In this document: in pieces, positions 7,929 to 15,181 of the stretch
Numbering within the stretch: the stretch's first letter is position 1
Layout: each line of letters starts with the position of its first letter
Origin: Holosporales bacterium
GTDB lineage: Bacteria > Pseudomonadota > Alphaproteobacteria > RUG11792
Direction of reading: 5' to 3'
Length of the DNA: 36,622 bases
Assembly (NCBI GenBank): GCA_031268935.1
Contig: JAIRWL010000030.1
Span: 1-36,622, forward strand
Position numbers and translations under genes: made by a program
Notes under the pieces: model-generated
What the model saw: the letters and a program-made list of their open reading frames with translations, nothing else
Databases searched by the model: none
What the model was told of the DNA's origin: nothing

Positions 7929-8805
7929 AATACTCCCGCAAATTCGCGGAGAGTATAAATTCGATTTTCCACTGAAAAGATTATCCTTTATCGGAACTGG
8001 TGGATTGTGTGATCTTCTTTTTTATCCAAAAGATGAAGAGGATTTGATTTATTTCTTGCAAAATAAACCATCAAATTTACCGATTATTTGTCTAGGAAAT
8101 TTTTCAAATACACTTATTCTTGATAATGGAATTCGTGGATGCGTTATTAATCTTTCAAAATTCATGACGAGGACTGAGCCTTGTGAAGGATACATTCGGG
8201 TCGATGCCGGTGCAAGTCTGAATTCAGTCATCAAATTATGCATCGAATACGGAATATCATGCTGTGAAAAGCTTTTCCTTATTCCAGGTACAATCGGTGG
8301 AGCAATCGCGATGAATGCAGGTATTCCAGAATTCGAAATATCTGATGGATTAATAGATATCAATTGTGTCAATCATGAAGGAAAGAAATTTATACTTAAT
8401 CGATCAAAAATCGATATGCAATACAGAAAAGGGAATATTCCAAAGAACCTAATCATTACCTCGGCAACGCTTGCGATTCAACGAGAAGACAAATTAATAC
8501 TCACATCAACTATAGATAATCTTTCCAAGAAAAGAATGACCTCTCAACCGATCGGTCAGCAGACCTTGGGAAGCACATTCAAAAACCCAGCCGGCCTTAA
8601 GGCTTGGAAATTGATAAGAAAAGCCGGCTGTGAAAATTTGAAAATCGGGCAAGCATCTGTAAGTGAGTTGCATTCGAATTTTCTGATAAATTCTGGAGAT
8701 GCAAATTCTTCAGATTTTTTGGACTTAATTCGCTTGATAAAAGATAGAGTGCTTATAAGTAGCGGAATATTACTTGAAGAAGAAATAAATATCATCGGAG
8801 AATGA
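7903..8805 (+). CDS. murB: UDP-N-acetylenolpyruvoylglucosamine reductase
   Basis: MurB reduces UDP-GlcNAc-enolpyruvate to UDP-MurNAc in peptidoglycan synthesis, so this bacterium probably makes a wall. From ATG 7903 it has 300 residues. Visible are the FAD domain (LGNFSNTLILDNG, where the usual GGGSN reads GNFSN), PGTIGGAIAMNAG, the catalytic YR in MQYRKG, the proton-donor serine in GSTFKNP, and the C-terminal Glu in LLEEEINIIG. An earlier in-frame start at 7885 would lengthen the overlap with obgE. murC and ddl, common partners, are not adjacent. The DNA is more AT-rich than in obgE. Confidence 0.93.
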   Translation: MSTNQLLGEILPQIRGEYKFDFPLKRLSFIGTGGLCDLLFYPKDEEDLIYFLQNKPSNLPIICLGNFSNTLILDNGIRGCVINLSKFMTRTEPCEGYIRVDAGASLNSVIKLCIEYGISCCEKLFLIPGTIGGAIAMNAGIPEFEISDGLIDINCVNHEGKKFILNRSKIDMQYRKGNIPKNLIITSATLAIQREDKLILTSTIDNLSKKRMTSQPIGQQTLGSTFKNPAGLKAWKLIRKAGCENLKIGQASVSELHSNFLINSGDANSSDFLDLIRLIKDRVLISSGILLEEEINIIGE

Positions 8806-8808
8806 AGA

Positions 8809-10563
8809 ATGATTAACTCATTTTCAAGCAAAGTCTGGAATTTCCTACCAAATGATCTTGAGTGTATACAGGAGTTTGCTCAAAAATTTAAGATCAGTGA
8901 TTTAGCGGTTAGAGTCTTACTACATCGTGGATTCAACAGCATTACCGAGATTGAATCTTTCCTGATGACAAGTTTAAAAACCACAATTCCAGATCCAGCT
9001 CTGCTAATTGGAATGGATCTGGCCGTCGAGCGAGTCACCAAGGCTATCATTGCTCGTGAAAATATAATGATTTTCGGGGATTATGATGTTGATGGTATAA
9101 CGTCAACTTGCCTCATGGTTAAGTATCTAAAACTTCTCGGTATCGATGCAACATTCCACATTCCAAATCGATTTTCAGATGGGTACGGGATAAATGCTGA
9201 ATCCATTCGGCTTGCTAAAGAGCGACAAATAGAACTGTTTATCGCTGTCGATTCAGGAACGAACTCTGTAGCCGAAATAGAAGATGCTCAGAATTTTGGC
9301 ATAGATGTCATCGTATTGGATCATCACGTTCAATCGGTTGAGGTGCTGCCAAATGCCATCTCTATCGTTAATCCTAATAGAATAGATCAGCTAGAAATTG
9401 GTAGTGCTCATATCAAATATTTGTGTGCCGCGGGGGTTGTTTTTATTTTTATCATGGCGTTACGTCGTCATTTGAAGAATATAGGGTTCCTCAAGGATAC
9501 GATGGATCAGAACATTTTGCATTTCATCGATATCGTAGCTCTCGGAACACTTTGCGATGTCGTTGAATTGAAGGGTGTCAATCGTGCATTCGTGAAGTAT
9601 TTCCTGAAACATGGGGGGCGCTCAATCGGATTACTAGCTCTTATGAAGGCCTTTGGCCTCAAGACCGTCGAGTCACCCGAAGATTTATCATTTTTTCTAG
9701 GTCCAGCAATTAATGCGGCCGGCAGAATCGGTGATCCGATGATTGCACTGCAATTGTTTTTGGAGGATGATAAGGATAAGGCAGATGAAATCGCAAACAA
9801 ACTACTTTCCTTTAACGATCAAAGAAAAATCCTAGAAAAACAATTGATGTCTGAGGCTATGGCTATGATAGCAAAAATGAATTTGGAATCAAACAAAGGA
9901 ATCTGCGTGTACGGAAAAGAATGGCATGAAGGAGTTATAGGAATCATTGCCGGTAGAATTAAAGAAAAATTTGGAAAGCCGACTTTCGTGATTTCATTCG
10001 ATTCGTCCGGTAAGGGCAAAGGTTCGGCCAGATCAGTACCAGGCTTCCATCTTGGATGTTTTTTCGAGAAAGCGAAAAAATCGAGGGTAATAATAGATGG
10101 CGGTGGACACGCTCTAGCTGGAGGATTTTCAATTCATTTCGATCAAGTTTTATCTTTTCAAGAATTTATAAATGCAATTATCGAGTACGATTTCGCGAAT
10201 CAGCTACAAATAGATCACGAACTAAATTACGCAATTCCTTTATCTAGCATTGCAGAAGAATTGAAGATTTTGGAACCATTCGGAAAAGGCATCGAAAAAC
10301 CGCTGTTTTGTATAAAAAAAGTGCGAATCAAGCGCATGTCAAAAACCAAAACTGGAGCCCATTTAATGATAATTTTTTCACATCATTTGGGAGGCAAAGA
10401 TATTAAGGGTATTATTTTTAGCATATCGTCGAAATCTAATCTTCTGCGAATGTTAGAGCAAAACAAGGATGAACTGCTGGATGTGGTAGGATCTATTAGT
10501 TACAATTCGCAGTTTGGCGGCAGTATCGTTATCGAAGATGTCGCGAGCAGCCTGAGAAATTGA
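8809..10563 (+). CDS. recJ: Single-stranded-DNA exonuclease RecJ
   Basis: RecJ is the 5'-3' single-strand exonuclease of the RecF pathway and of mismatch and base-excision repair. The 584-residue protein has the DHH phosphoesterase motifs in order: DYDVDGITST near residues 94-103, VLDHH near 173-177, and GTLCDVVEL near 246-254. The DHHA1 part follows with NAAGRIGDP, WHEGVIGIIAGRIKEKFGKPTFV, GSARSVPGFHL and GGHALAGGFS, then an OB-fold end. It starts 3 bases after murB and ends the aroK-recR-obgE-murB-recJ cluster. Confidence 0.95.
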   Translation: MINSFSSKVWNFLPNDLECIQEFAQKFKISDLAVRVLLHRGFNSITEIESFLMTSLKTTIPDPALLIGMDLAVERVTKAIIARENIMIFGDYDVDGITSTCLMVKYLKLLGIDATFHIPNRFSDGYGINAESIRLAKERQIELFIAVDSGTNSVAEIEDAQNFGIDVIVLDHHVQSVEVLPNAISIVNPNRIDQLEIGSAHIKYLCAAGVVFIFIMALRRHLKNIGFLKDTMDQNILHFIDIVALGTLCDVVELKGVNRAFVKYFLKHGGRSIGLLALMKAFGLKTVESPEDLSFFLGPAINAAGRIGDPMIALQLFLEDDKDKADEIANKLLSFNDQRKILEKQLMSEAMAMIAKMNLESNKGICVYGKEWHEGVIGIIAGRIKEKFGKPTFVISFDSSGKGKGSARSVPGFHLGCFFEKAKKSRVIIDGGGHALAGGFSIHFDQVLSFQEFINAIIEYDFANQLQIDHELNYAIPLSSIAEELKILEPFGKGIEKPLFCIKKVRIKRMSKTKTGAHLMIIFSHHLGGKDIKGIIFSISSKSNLLRMLEQNKDELLDVVGSISYNSQFGGSIVIEDVASSLRN

Positions 10564-10587
10564 ACAAGCTCAGTTTTCATTGTATGC

Positions 10588-10614
10588 TGGACAAATCCGG
10601 ATTTGTGTTATAAT
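10588..10614 (+). promoter_or_regulatory. Predicted promoter of tRNA-Phe-pheS
   Basis: TGGACA at 10588-10593 and a perfect TATAAT at 10609-10614, with 15 bases between, precede the mature tRNA-Phe by 28 bases. The spacing is short for sigma-70, but the -10 box and the position fit a tRNA promoter. Confidence 0.5.
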
Positions 10615-10642
10615 GTTTTGGGGTTCCGGCTGTTGGTTTTGT

Positions 10643-10718
10643 GCCCAGATAGCTCAGTCGGTAGAGCAAGAGACTGAAAATCTCTGTGTCGCTGGTTCGA
10701 TTCCGGCTCTGGGCACCA
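10643..10718 (+). tRNA. tRNA-Phe (anticodon GAA)
   Basis: A complete 76-base cloverleaf. Acceptor stem GCCCAGA pairs with TCTGGGC, the D arm contains AGCTCAG...GTAGAGC, the anticodon stem AGAGA pairs with TCTCT, and the anticodon GAA is at 10676-10678. The T arm has GGTTCGATTCC, and the CCA end is encoded (10716-10718). The pheS start codon lies 50 bases downstream, so the tRNA and its charging enzyme are adjacent and probably share the promoter at 10588-10614. Confidence 0.97.
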
Positions 10719-10768
10719 TGTGTTTTTTTTTGCGTTTTTCCCTAAGCAGTTTTGTGAGATGTGTGGCG

Positions 10769-11809
10769 ATGTCAGAAGAATTAGAGAACAATTTAGATCA
10801 CTGGATGGAAACGATTGCAGAAGCGAGCTCTATCAGTGAACTAGAAAAGACCAAAGCCAGTTTGCTTGGAAGGTCGGGGATTATTACGACTGCATTCAAG
10901 GAGCTAGCTAAACTTCCGATCGAGGAGAAAAAAAATCTCGGTGAAAAATTAAATAATGTGAAACTTGCTGTGGAGGAGGCGATCGAGAACCGACTCAGCA
11001 AAATTAAAGAATCAATAATTTCAGATAAATTAAAAAGCGAAACCTTGGATATTACATTACCGTGTATCAGTGGATCGTTTGGTGGAAGTCACATCCTGAC
11101 TCAAGAAATGCGTAAGGTCAGAGATTATTATCATTCTAAAGGATTTTTAGTGCTCGATGGCCCAGAGATTGAAAAAGATTTTTTCAATTTCGATGCGTTA
11201 AATATTCCGAAACATCATCCAGCTCGGCAATCTCACGATACATTTTATGTAGATGATTTTGATGAAATGCTACTTCGGACGCATACTACATGCGTTCAAG
11301 TGAGGGCGCTGATGAATACTGGGTTTCCGGTTAGAATGATATCGATGGGAAAGACGTATAGAAATGATAAATTAGATGCAACTCATTCTCCGATGTTTCA
11401 TCAAGTTGATGGCTTGGTCGTGGATCGATGTGGCATCACTATGGGGCACTTAAAAAATGAATTAAAAAAGTTTATCTCCATGTTTTTTGAAGTTGATGAT
11501 GTCGAGATCAGGTTTAGACCTAGCTATTTCCCGTTTACGGAGCCTGGAGTGGAAGTGGATTGTAGGTATAAAAAAGAGGGCGGCAAACTCAGGATCACCA
11601 AAGACGGAGATGATTGGCTTGAGCTTGGTGGCGCTGGGATGGTCCATCCTAATGTCTTCAAAAATTGCGGAATCGAAGGGACTGCTCAGGGATTTGCCTT
11701 CGGCTTGGGCTTGGAGAGACTCATCATGCTTAAAACGGGAATCTCGGACATTAGGAATATATATGATACGGATGTTAGATGGTTGCGTTACTTTAGCTCC
11801 TTAGCATGA
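10769..11809 (+). CDS. pheS: Phenylalanyl-tRNA synthetase alpha subunit
   Basis: PheS is the catalytic subunit that charges tRNA-Phe. From ATG 10769 it has 346 residues. The N-terminal coiled coil (residues 1 to about 90) is followed by the class II core: LRTHTTCVQVRAL, motif 2 YRNDKLDATHSPMFHQVDGLVVD, FRPSYFPFTEPGVEVD, and motif 3 GFAFGLGLERLIML. The frame is open further upstream, but that part runs through the tRNA, so the ATG at 10769 is taken. PheT, normally the next gene, is absent; tRNA-Trp and secE follow. The tRNA-Phe gene sits immediately upstream, which could allow joint control. Confidence 0.95.
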   Translation: MSEELENNLDHWMETIAEASSISELEKTKASLLGRSGIITTAFKELAKLPIEEKKNLGEKLNNVKLAVEEAIENRLSKIKESIISDKLKSETLDITLPCISGSFGGSHILTQEMRKVRDYYHSKGFLVLDGPEIEKDFFNFDALNIPKHHPARQSHDTFYVDDFDEMLLRTHTTCVQVRALMNTGFPVRMISMGKTYRNDKLDATHSPMFHQVDGLVVDRCGITMGHLKNELKKFISMFFEVDDVEIRFRPSYFPFTEPGVEVDCRYKKEGGKLRITKDGDDWLELGGAGMVHPNVFKNCGIEGTAQGFAFGLGLERLIMLKTGISDIRNIYDTDVRWLRYFSSLA

Positions 11810-11810
11810 C

Positions 11811-11835
11811 TCGATACTATCGAATAATTTTTTTT
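11811..11835 (+). terminator. Weak intrinsic terminator after pheS
   Basis: TCGAT (11811-11815) and ATCGA (11819-11823) form a 5-bp stem with a 3-base loop; an uninterrupted run of eight T residues (11828-11835) follows after ATAA. It lies just past the pheS stop codon. The stem is short and AT-rich, so efficiency may be low. Confidence 0.45.
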
Positions 11836-11874
11836 GTTTCTGCGCATAAGATCCGAATTGGAGCAATTATCATG

Positions 11875-11902
11875 GTGACTCTCGGTGATTTTGTGCTACA
11901 AT
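11875..11902 (+). promoter_or_regulatory. Predicted promoter of tRNA-Trp-secE-nusG
   Basis: GTGACT at 11875-11880 and TACAAT at 11897-11902, 16 bases apart, end 18 bases before the mature tRNA-Trp. They match the alphaproteobacterial sigma-70 pattern moderately well and sit where a tRNA promoter is expected. Confidence 0.5.
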
Positions 11903-11920
11903 CGTAACTCGAGTAACGTT

Positions 11921-11997
11921 AGGAGTATAGCTCAATTTGGTAGAGTTCCGGTCTCCAAAACCGGCGGTTGGGGGTTCGAGTCCCTCTGCTCCTGCCA
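11921..11997 (+). tRNA. tRNA-Trp (anticodon CCA)
   Basis: A 77-base cloverleaf. Acceptor AGGAGTA pairs with TGCTCCT (one G-T pair), the D arm contains AGCTCAATTTGGTAGAGT, the anticodon stem CCGGT pairs with ACCGG, and the anticodon CCA is at 11955-11957. The T arm has GGTTCGAGTCC, the discriminator is G, and CCA is encoded. It heads the widely conserved tRNA-Trp-secE-nusG-rplK order. Confidence 0.97.
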
Positions 11998-12037
11998 GGC
12001 TTTTTTTTCTTGTGACTGTGCTTTTGAGGAACGTGAA

Positions 12038-12241
12038 ATGAATGATAAGAGCGCCATATCTAGATGTTTGTCCTTTATTGGTGATGTTCGGCAAGAGTTG
12101 GATAAAATAACGTGGCCGTCTAGAAAAGAGGTCACTATTACGACGATTGTGGTTTTCGTTTTAGCTGTGATCGCTGCTTTGTTTTTCAGTATCGTTGATA
12201 CTGTAGCTTATAAAGTTATTCACTTCGTGATAGGAAGGTGA
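12038..12241 (+). CDS. secE: Preprotein translocase subunit SecE
   Basis: SecE is the small essential subunit that clamps SecY in the inner-membrane Sec translocon. The 67-residue form has the amphipathic helix with the conserved VRQELDKITWPSRKEV segment (residues 16-31) and one membrane helix (TTIVVFVLAVIAALFFSIVDTVAY). The start at ATG 12038 follows a good GAGGAACG ribosome-binding site; upstream in-frame codons belong to the tRNA. Its stop overlaps the nusG GTG start by four bases, giving tight coupling. Confidence 0.95.
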   Translation: MNDKSAISRCLSFIGDVRQELDKITWPSRKEVTITTIVVFVLAVIAALFFSIVDTVAYKVIHFVIGR

Positions 12242-12789
12242 AGTCAGTGGTGGTTGCGCATGATACGAAGTGGTACGTGATTAACGTTTATTCCGGATCT
12301 GAGCGTAGAGTCGTTCAGCTCATAAGGGAGCAGGCCGTCAAGAACGGAGTTGAGGAAAAGTTTGAAGAATTGCTGGTTCCGACGGAAGAGGTTATCGAGG
12401 TTAAGAGCGGCGAGAAGGTCAAAGTAGACAAAAAGTATTTCCCGGGCTATGTTTTGGTGAAAGTAAAGCTCGATGATGACGTGTTGCGAGTTATTCGCAG
12501 TATCCCAAAAGTCTCTGGGTTTTTGGGTTCTAAGGGGAAACCTAGCCCGATTAGCCAGTCAGAAGTCGATAGAATACTGAAGCAGGTCAAAGATGCAATG
12601 GAAAGCCCAAGAAATACGGTTTCTTACGAAATCGGAGATCAGGTGAAGGTATTAGATGGTCCTTTTGCATCGTTTGCCGGTTTTGTTGAAGAAATAGAGG
12701 ATGATAAGCAGAGACTCAAAGTTTCGGTTATGATCTTCGGAAGGGCTACTCCGATAGCTCTGGATTATGCGCAGATTGTTAAGGTATAG
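12238..12789 (+). CDS. nusG: Transcription termination/antitermination factor NusG
   Basis: NusG binds RNA polymerase, affects pausing and Rho termination, and links transcription to ribosomes. The 183-residue protein has the NGN domain (TKWYVINVYSGSERRV, and the FPGYVLVKV strand) and a C-terminal KOW domain (GDQVKVLDGPFASFAGFVEE near residues 131-150). It starts with GTG at 12238, overlapping the secE stop codon; a second GTG at 12247 is possible. The frame after the start matches the family N-terminus, which begins just before KWYV. Confidence 0.95.
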   Translation: MKSVVVAHDTKWYVINVYSGSERRVVQLIREQAVKNGVEEKFEELLVPTEEVIEVKSGEKVKVDKKYFPGYVLVKVKLDDDVLRVIRSIPKVSGFLGSKGKPSPISQSEVDRILKQVKDAMESPRNTVSYEIGDQVKVLDGPFASFAGFVEEIEDDKQRLKVSVMIFGRATPIALDYAQIVKV

Positions 12790-12794
12790 TTTTT

Positions 12795-12833
12795 CTGTGG
12801 GAGATTTGGTCATTTTGGTTGGTTGTACCACGG
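12795..12833 (+). promoter_or_regulatory. Probable L1-binding leader RNA before rplK
   Basis: In the nusG-rplK gap the RNA has GTGGGAGATTTG on the 5' side (12797-12808) and GTACCAC on the 3' side (12825-12831), closing a stem CTGTGG/CCACGG. The L1 site in 23S rRNA has the same pair of strands, GTGGGAG..TTTG and TACCAC. L1 is known to repress the rplK-rplA operon through such a mimic, and rplA is the second gene here. This is a by-eye match to remembered rRNA sequence. Confidence 0.6.
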
Positions 12834-12861
12834 AAATTATTCAGGAGATTAGGTAAAAAAA

Positions 12862-13296
12862 ATGGCAAAGAAAGTTATTGGATATATAAAGCTCCAGATT
12901 CCGTCTGGGAAGGCAAATCCATCACCACCGATCGGGCCGGCGTTGGCTCAAAAGGGGCTAAATATCATGGAGTTCTGTAAGGCGTTTAATGCAAAAACTC
13001 AGGCGCTGGAGCCTGGGGTGCCGACTCCCGTTGTAATTACCGCTTATGCCGATAAGAGTTTTACATTTATAATGAAAACTCCGCCGATGTCGTATTTCAT
13101 AAAGAAGGCGGCGAATATCACTAGTGGATCTCAGAAAACCGGAATTACTCCATACGTCGCGAAGATAACAAAATCTCAGGTGTTGGAAATTGCAAAGCAG
13201 AAAATGCAGGATTTGAATGCGAATGATCTGGAGGCGGCCAGTAGAATGGTAATTGGTTCGGCGACGTCCATGGGCGTCGAAGTGGTGGAGGGCTGA
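12862..13296 (+). CDS. rplK: 50S ribosomal protein L11
   Basis: L11 forms the GTPase-associated centre of the large subunit together with L10 and L7/L12. The 144-residue protein has the normal length, begins [40 protein letters not shown], with the proline-rich loop that binds 23S rRNA, and ends with [10 protein letters not shown], the typical L11 signature region. A GGAG precedes the ATG. It starts the rplKA pair, with rplA 4 bases on. Confidence 0.97.
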   Translation: MAKKVIGYIKLQIPSGKANPSPPIGPALAQKGLNIMEFCKAFNAKTQALEPGVPTPVVITAYADKSFTFIMKTPPMSYFIKKAANITSGSQKTGITPYVAKITKSQVLEIAKQKMQDLNANDLEAASRMVIGSATSMGVEVVEG

Positions 13297-13300
13297 GGAT

Positions 13301-13984
13301 ATGGCACATCATGGAAAAAGATTAAGAAATATCAAAAAAGGATTAGGTCTGAATAAAGAGCTCTCATTGGAAGAGGCAGTAGCTATTATTAAAAAATCGG
13401 CGACCTCTAAATTTGACGAAACGATTGAAGTTTGTGTTATGCTCGGAATCGATGCTAAAAAGCCAGATCAGAATGTAAGGAATGTCGTCAATCTACCTCA
13501 TGGAACTGGAAAGACATACCGCGTTGCCGTTTTTGCGAAAGATCAAAAAGCCGAAGATGCGAAAAAAGCGGGAGCGGAAGTGGTTGGTGCTGAGGAGCTT
13601 GTCGAAATGATTCAGAAGGGAAATATGCCGTTTGATCGCTGTATCGCAACTCCAGATTTGATGCCCTTAGTCGGTAAGGTCGGTAAAATTTTGGGGCCGA
13701 AGGGTTTGATGCCGAATCCCAAACTTGGAACGGTAACTCAAGATGTCGTGACGGCTATTAATAATGTCAAGGGTGGTCAAGTTGAATATCGCTCCGAAAA
13801 GAATGGAATAGTTCATGCGGGGGTCGGTAAGGCTAGCTTTTCGACAGATCAGATCATTAGTAATGTGAAGGCTCTGATGGATGCTATCTTAAAATCGAAA
13901 CCAGCCGGACTAAAGGGGCAATATTTGAAGAAGATGGTCATTAGCTCGACGATGGGAGTTGGGCTGATTTTTTCGTTGGATTAG
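13301..13984 (+). CDS. rplA: 50S ribosomal protein L1
   Basis: L1 forms the mobile L1 stalk and, in many bacteria, represses the rplK-rplA mRNA. From ATG 13301 the protein has 227 residues, starting MAHHGKRLRNIKKG; the earlier in-frame start at 13253 lies within rplK and adds nothing of the family. The family signature runs GKVGKILGPKGLMPNPKLGTVTQDV (near residues 126-150). It begins 4 bases after rplK, and the rplJ leader follows. Confidence 0.97.
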   Translation: MAHHGKRLRNIKKGLGLNKELSLEEAVAIIKKSATSKFDETIEVCVMLGIDAKKPDQNVRNVVNLPHGTGKTYRVAVFAKDQKAEDAKKAGAEVVGAEELVEMIQKGNMPFDRCIATPDLMPLVGKVGKILGPKGLMPNPKLGTVTQDVVTAINNVKGGQVEYRSEKNGIVHAGVGKASFSTDQIISNVKALMDAILKSKPAGLKGQYLKKMVISSTMGVGLIFSLD

Positions 13985-13999
13985 AAGAGAGGAAATTTT

Positions 14000-14119
14000 A
14001 TGGATGATGCGATTTGCTTTTGTGCTCTCCATAAGGTCGGTGCGTTGAAAATATTAGGAGCGCATTTGTCGAAGACTGTGGGTGATGCCAATAAATCCCG
14101 CAGTAGACAGAAGAGGTGA
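14000..14119 (+). CDS. 39-codon ORF in the rplJ leader
   Basis: An ATG at 14000 with a strong ribosome-binding site (AGAGAGGA, 13986-13993) opens a 39-codon frame that ends at TGA 14117-14119, inside the leader hairpin. The peptide (starting MDDAICFCALHKVG, ending KSRSRQKR) has Cys and hydrophobic residues first and a very basic tail. I recognise no family. It could be a leader peptide whose translation opens or closes the L10-binding fold, or it could be chance. Ribosome profiling would decide. Confidence 0.35.
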   Translation: MDDAICFCALHKVGALKILGAHLSKTVGDANKSRSRQKR

Positions 14120-14146
14120 AGATAATGAACTCCTTCTGTGATTTAT
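14091..14146 (+). promoter_or_regulatory. L10-type leader RNA of rplJL
   Basis: The gap before rplJ contains a two-stem fold: outer stem ATAAATC (14091-14097) with GATTTAT (14140-14146), and inner stem ACAGAAGAGG (14107-14116, one bulged A) with CCTTCTGT (14132-14139). The position and shape fit the ribosomal-protein L10 leader, which binds the L10-L7/L12 complex and represses rplJL. A shorter TGCG/CGCA pairing lies upstream (14041-14064). This assignment is from position and hand folding, with no model search. Confidence 0.6.
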
Positions 14147-14162
14147 CGAGGAGATAGAGCGT

Positions 14163-14666
14163 ATGAAAAGATCGGAAAAAGAATCTTTCGTATCTCAGAT
14201 GCGGAAAACTTTACTTTCCTCTTCGATCGTCGTTGCCGTGGATAGAACCGCAGGAATTACGGTCGAAGAGATAACAAAGCTTCGCCGGAATATTCGGGAT
14301 GCGGATGCTAATTTTAAGGTAATGAAGAATACTTTAGCCCGCATAGCAATAAAAGATTCTGCGTTAGAGGTTATTTCTGACTATTTTAGTGGGCCAACTG
14401 GTTTGGCATACTCGAATGATCCCGTTGGACTCGCCAAGGCTATTCATGATTTTGCGAAATCAAATGAGAAATTGGCGATTTTGGGAGGAATGATGGATGG
14501 TAAGGTAATATCGAAAGAAATTGTCAAGGAATTGGCATCGTTACCATCTAAAGATGAATTAAGAGCCAAGATAATTGGTCTCTTGACGGCGAATGCTACT
14601 AAGATCGTTAGGACGATTAAAGAGCCGTCGGCGCGGATTGCTAGAGTTATTGCGGCGAAAAGTTAG
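14163..14666 (+). CDS. rplJ: 50S ribosomal protein L10
   Basis: L10 anchors the L7/L12 dimers to the ribosomal stalk and, in complex with them, represses its own mRNA. At 167 residues it is normal. It begins MKRSEKESFVSQMRKTLLSSSIVVAVDRTAGITVEEI and includes the RNA-binding FKVMKNTLARIA segment near residues 53-64. The ATG has a GAGGAG ribosome-binding site about 9 bases upstream. The leader before it (14091-14146) can fold into the expected L10 target, and rplL follows after 45 bases. Confidence 0.96.
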   Translation: MKRSEKESFVSQMRKTLLSSSIVVAVDRTAGITVEEITKLRRNIRDADANFKVMKNTLARIAIKDSALEVISDYFSGPTGLAYSNDPVGLAKAIHDFAKSNEKLAILGGMMDGKVISKEIVKELASLPSKDELRAKIIGLLTANATKIVRTIKEPSARIARVIAAKS

Positions 14667-14711
14667 TGCATTAAGGAATGGTATATTTCTAATAGTAAGG
14701 AGTGATGAACA

Positions 14712-15089
14712 ATGGCGAAATTAGAAAAATTAGTTGAAGAGTTGTCAGAATTGACGGTTCTTGAAGCGGCCGAGCTCTCCAAGTTGCTCGAAGAGAAATG
14801 GGGAGTCAGCGCGGCTGCGGCCGTGGCGGTCGCGGGATCAGCGGCTGGAGTACCGGCAGCAGTCGAGGAGGAAAAAACTGAGTTTGATGTTTCTCTCGAT
14901 GAGGTTGGCGCCAGTAAGATAAATGTGATCAAGGAAGTTAGAGCTATCGTCCCGGATCTTGGCTTGAAGGAGGCTAAAGATCTCGTCGAAGGAGCTCCAA
15001 AAATTGTGAAGAGCGGAGTCTCGAAAGAAGATGCTGAAAAGTTCAAAAAACAACTGGAGGCGGCGGGAGCTAAGGTTTCGATTAAATAA
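14712..15089 (+). CDS. rplL: 50S ribosomal protein L7/L12
   Basis: L7/L12 recruits and activates translational GTPases on the stalk. The 125-residue protein shows the N-terminal dimerisation helices ([28 protein letters not shown]), an alanine-rich hinge at about residues 35-52, and the conserved C-terminal domain ([31 protein letters not shown] and AGAKVSIK). An AAGGAG ribosome-binding site precedes it. A terminator-like hairpin follows, which probably reduces read-through into rpoB. Confidence 0.97.
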   Translation: MAKLEKLVEELSELTVLEAAELSKLLEEKWGVSAAAAVAVAGSAAGVPAAVEEEKTEFDVSLDEVGASKINVIKEVRAIVPDLGLKEAKDLVEGAPKIVKSGVSKEDAEKFKKQLEAAGAKVSIK

Positions 15090-15104
15090 AAAAAGAACAA
15101 ATCT

Positions 15105-15141
15105 GGTGAGTCGGATGCTCGACTCGCCTTTGTTTTTTTTT
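15105..15141 (+). terminator. Attenuator/terminator between rplL and rpoB
   Basis: GGTGAGTC (15105-15112) and GACTCGCC (15121-15128) form an 8-bp stem with one G-T pair and an 8-base loop, followed by a T-run to 15141. In many bacteria partial termination here sets the ratio of ribosomal protein to polymerase mRNA. The rpoB ribosome-binding site follows within 30 bases and no separate rpoB promoter is obvious. Confidence 0.85.
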
Positions 15142-15181
15142 ATAGGTTATAGCCGTTTTTTTTCAGAAGGTTTTGAGCAAC

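Noticed and set aside
10580-10768. Upstream extension of pheS to 10580
   Set aside because: The frame runs through the tRNA-Phe gene and its promoter; the family starts just after 10769.
14663-15100. 145-residue minus-strand frame opposite rplL
   Set aside because: It mirrors the alanine-rich L7/L12 gene and has no independent support.
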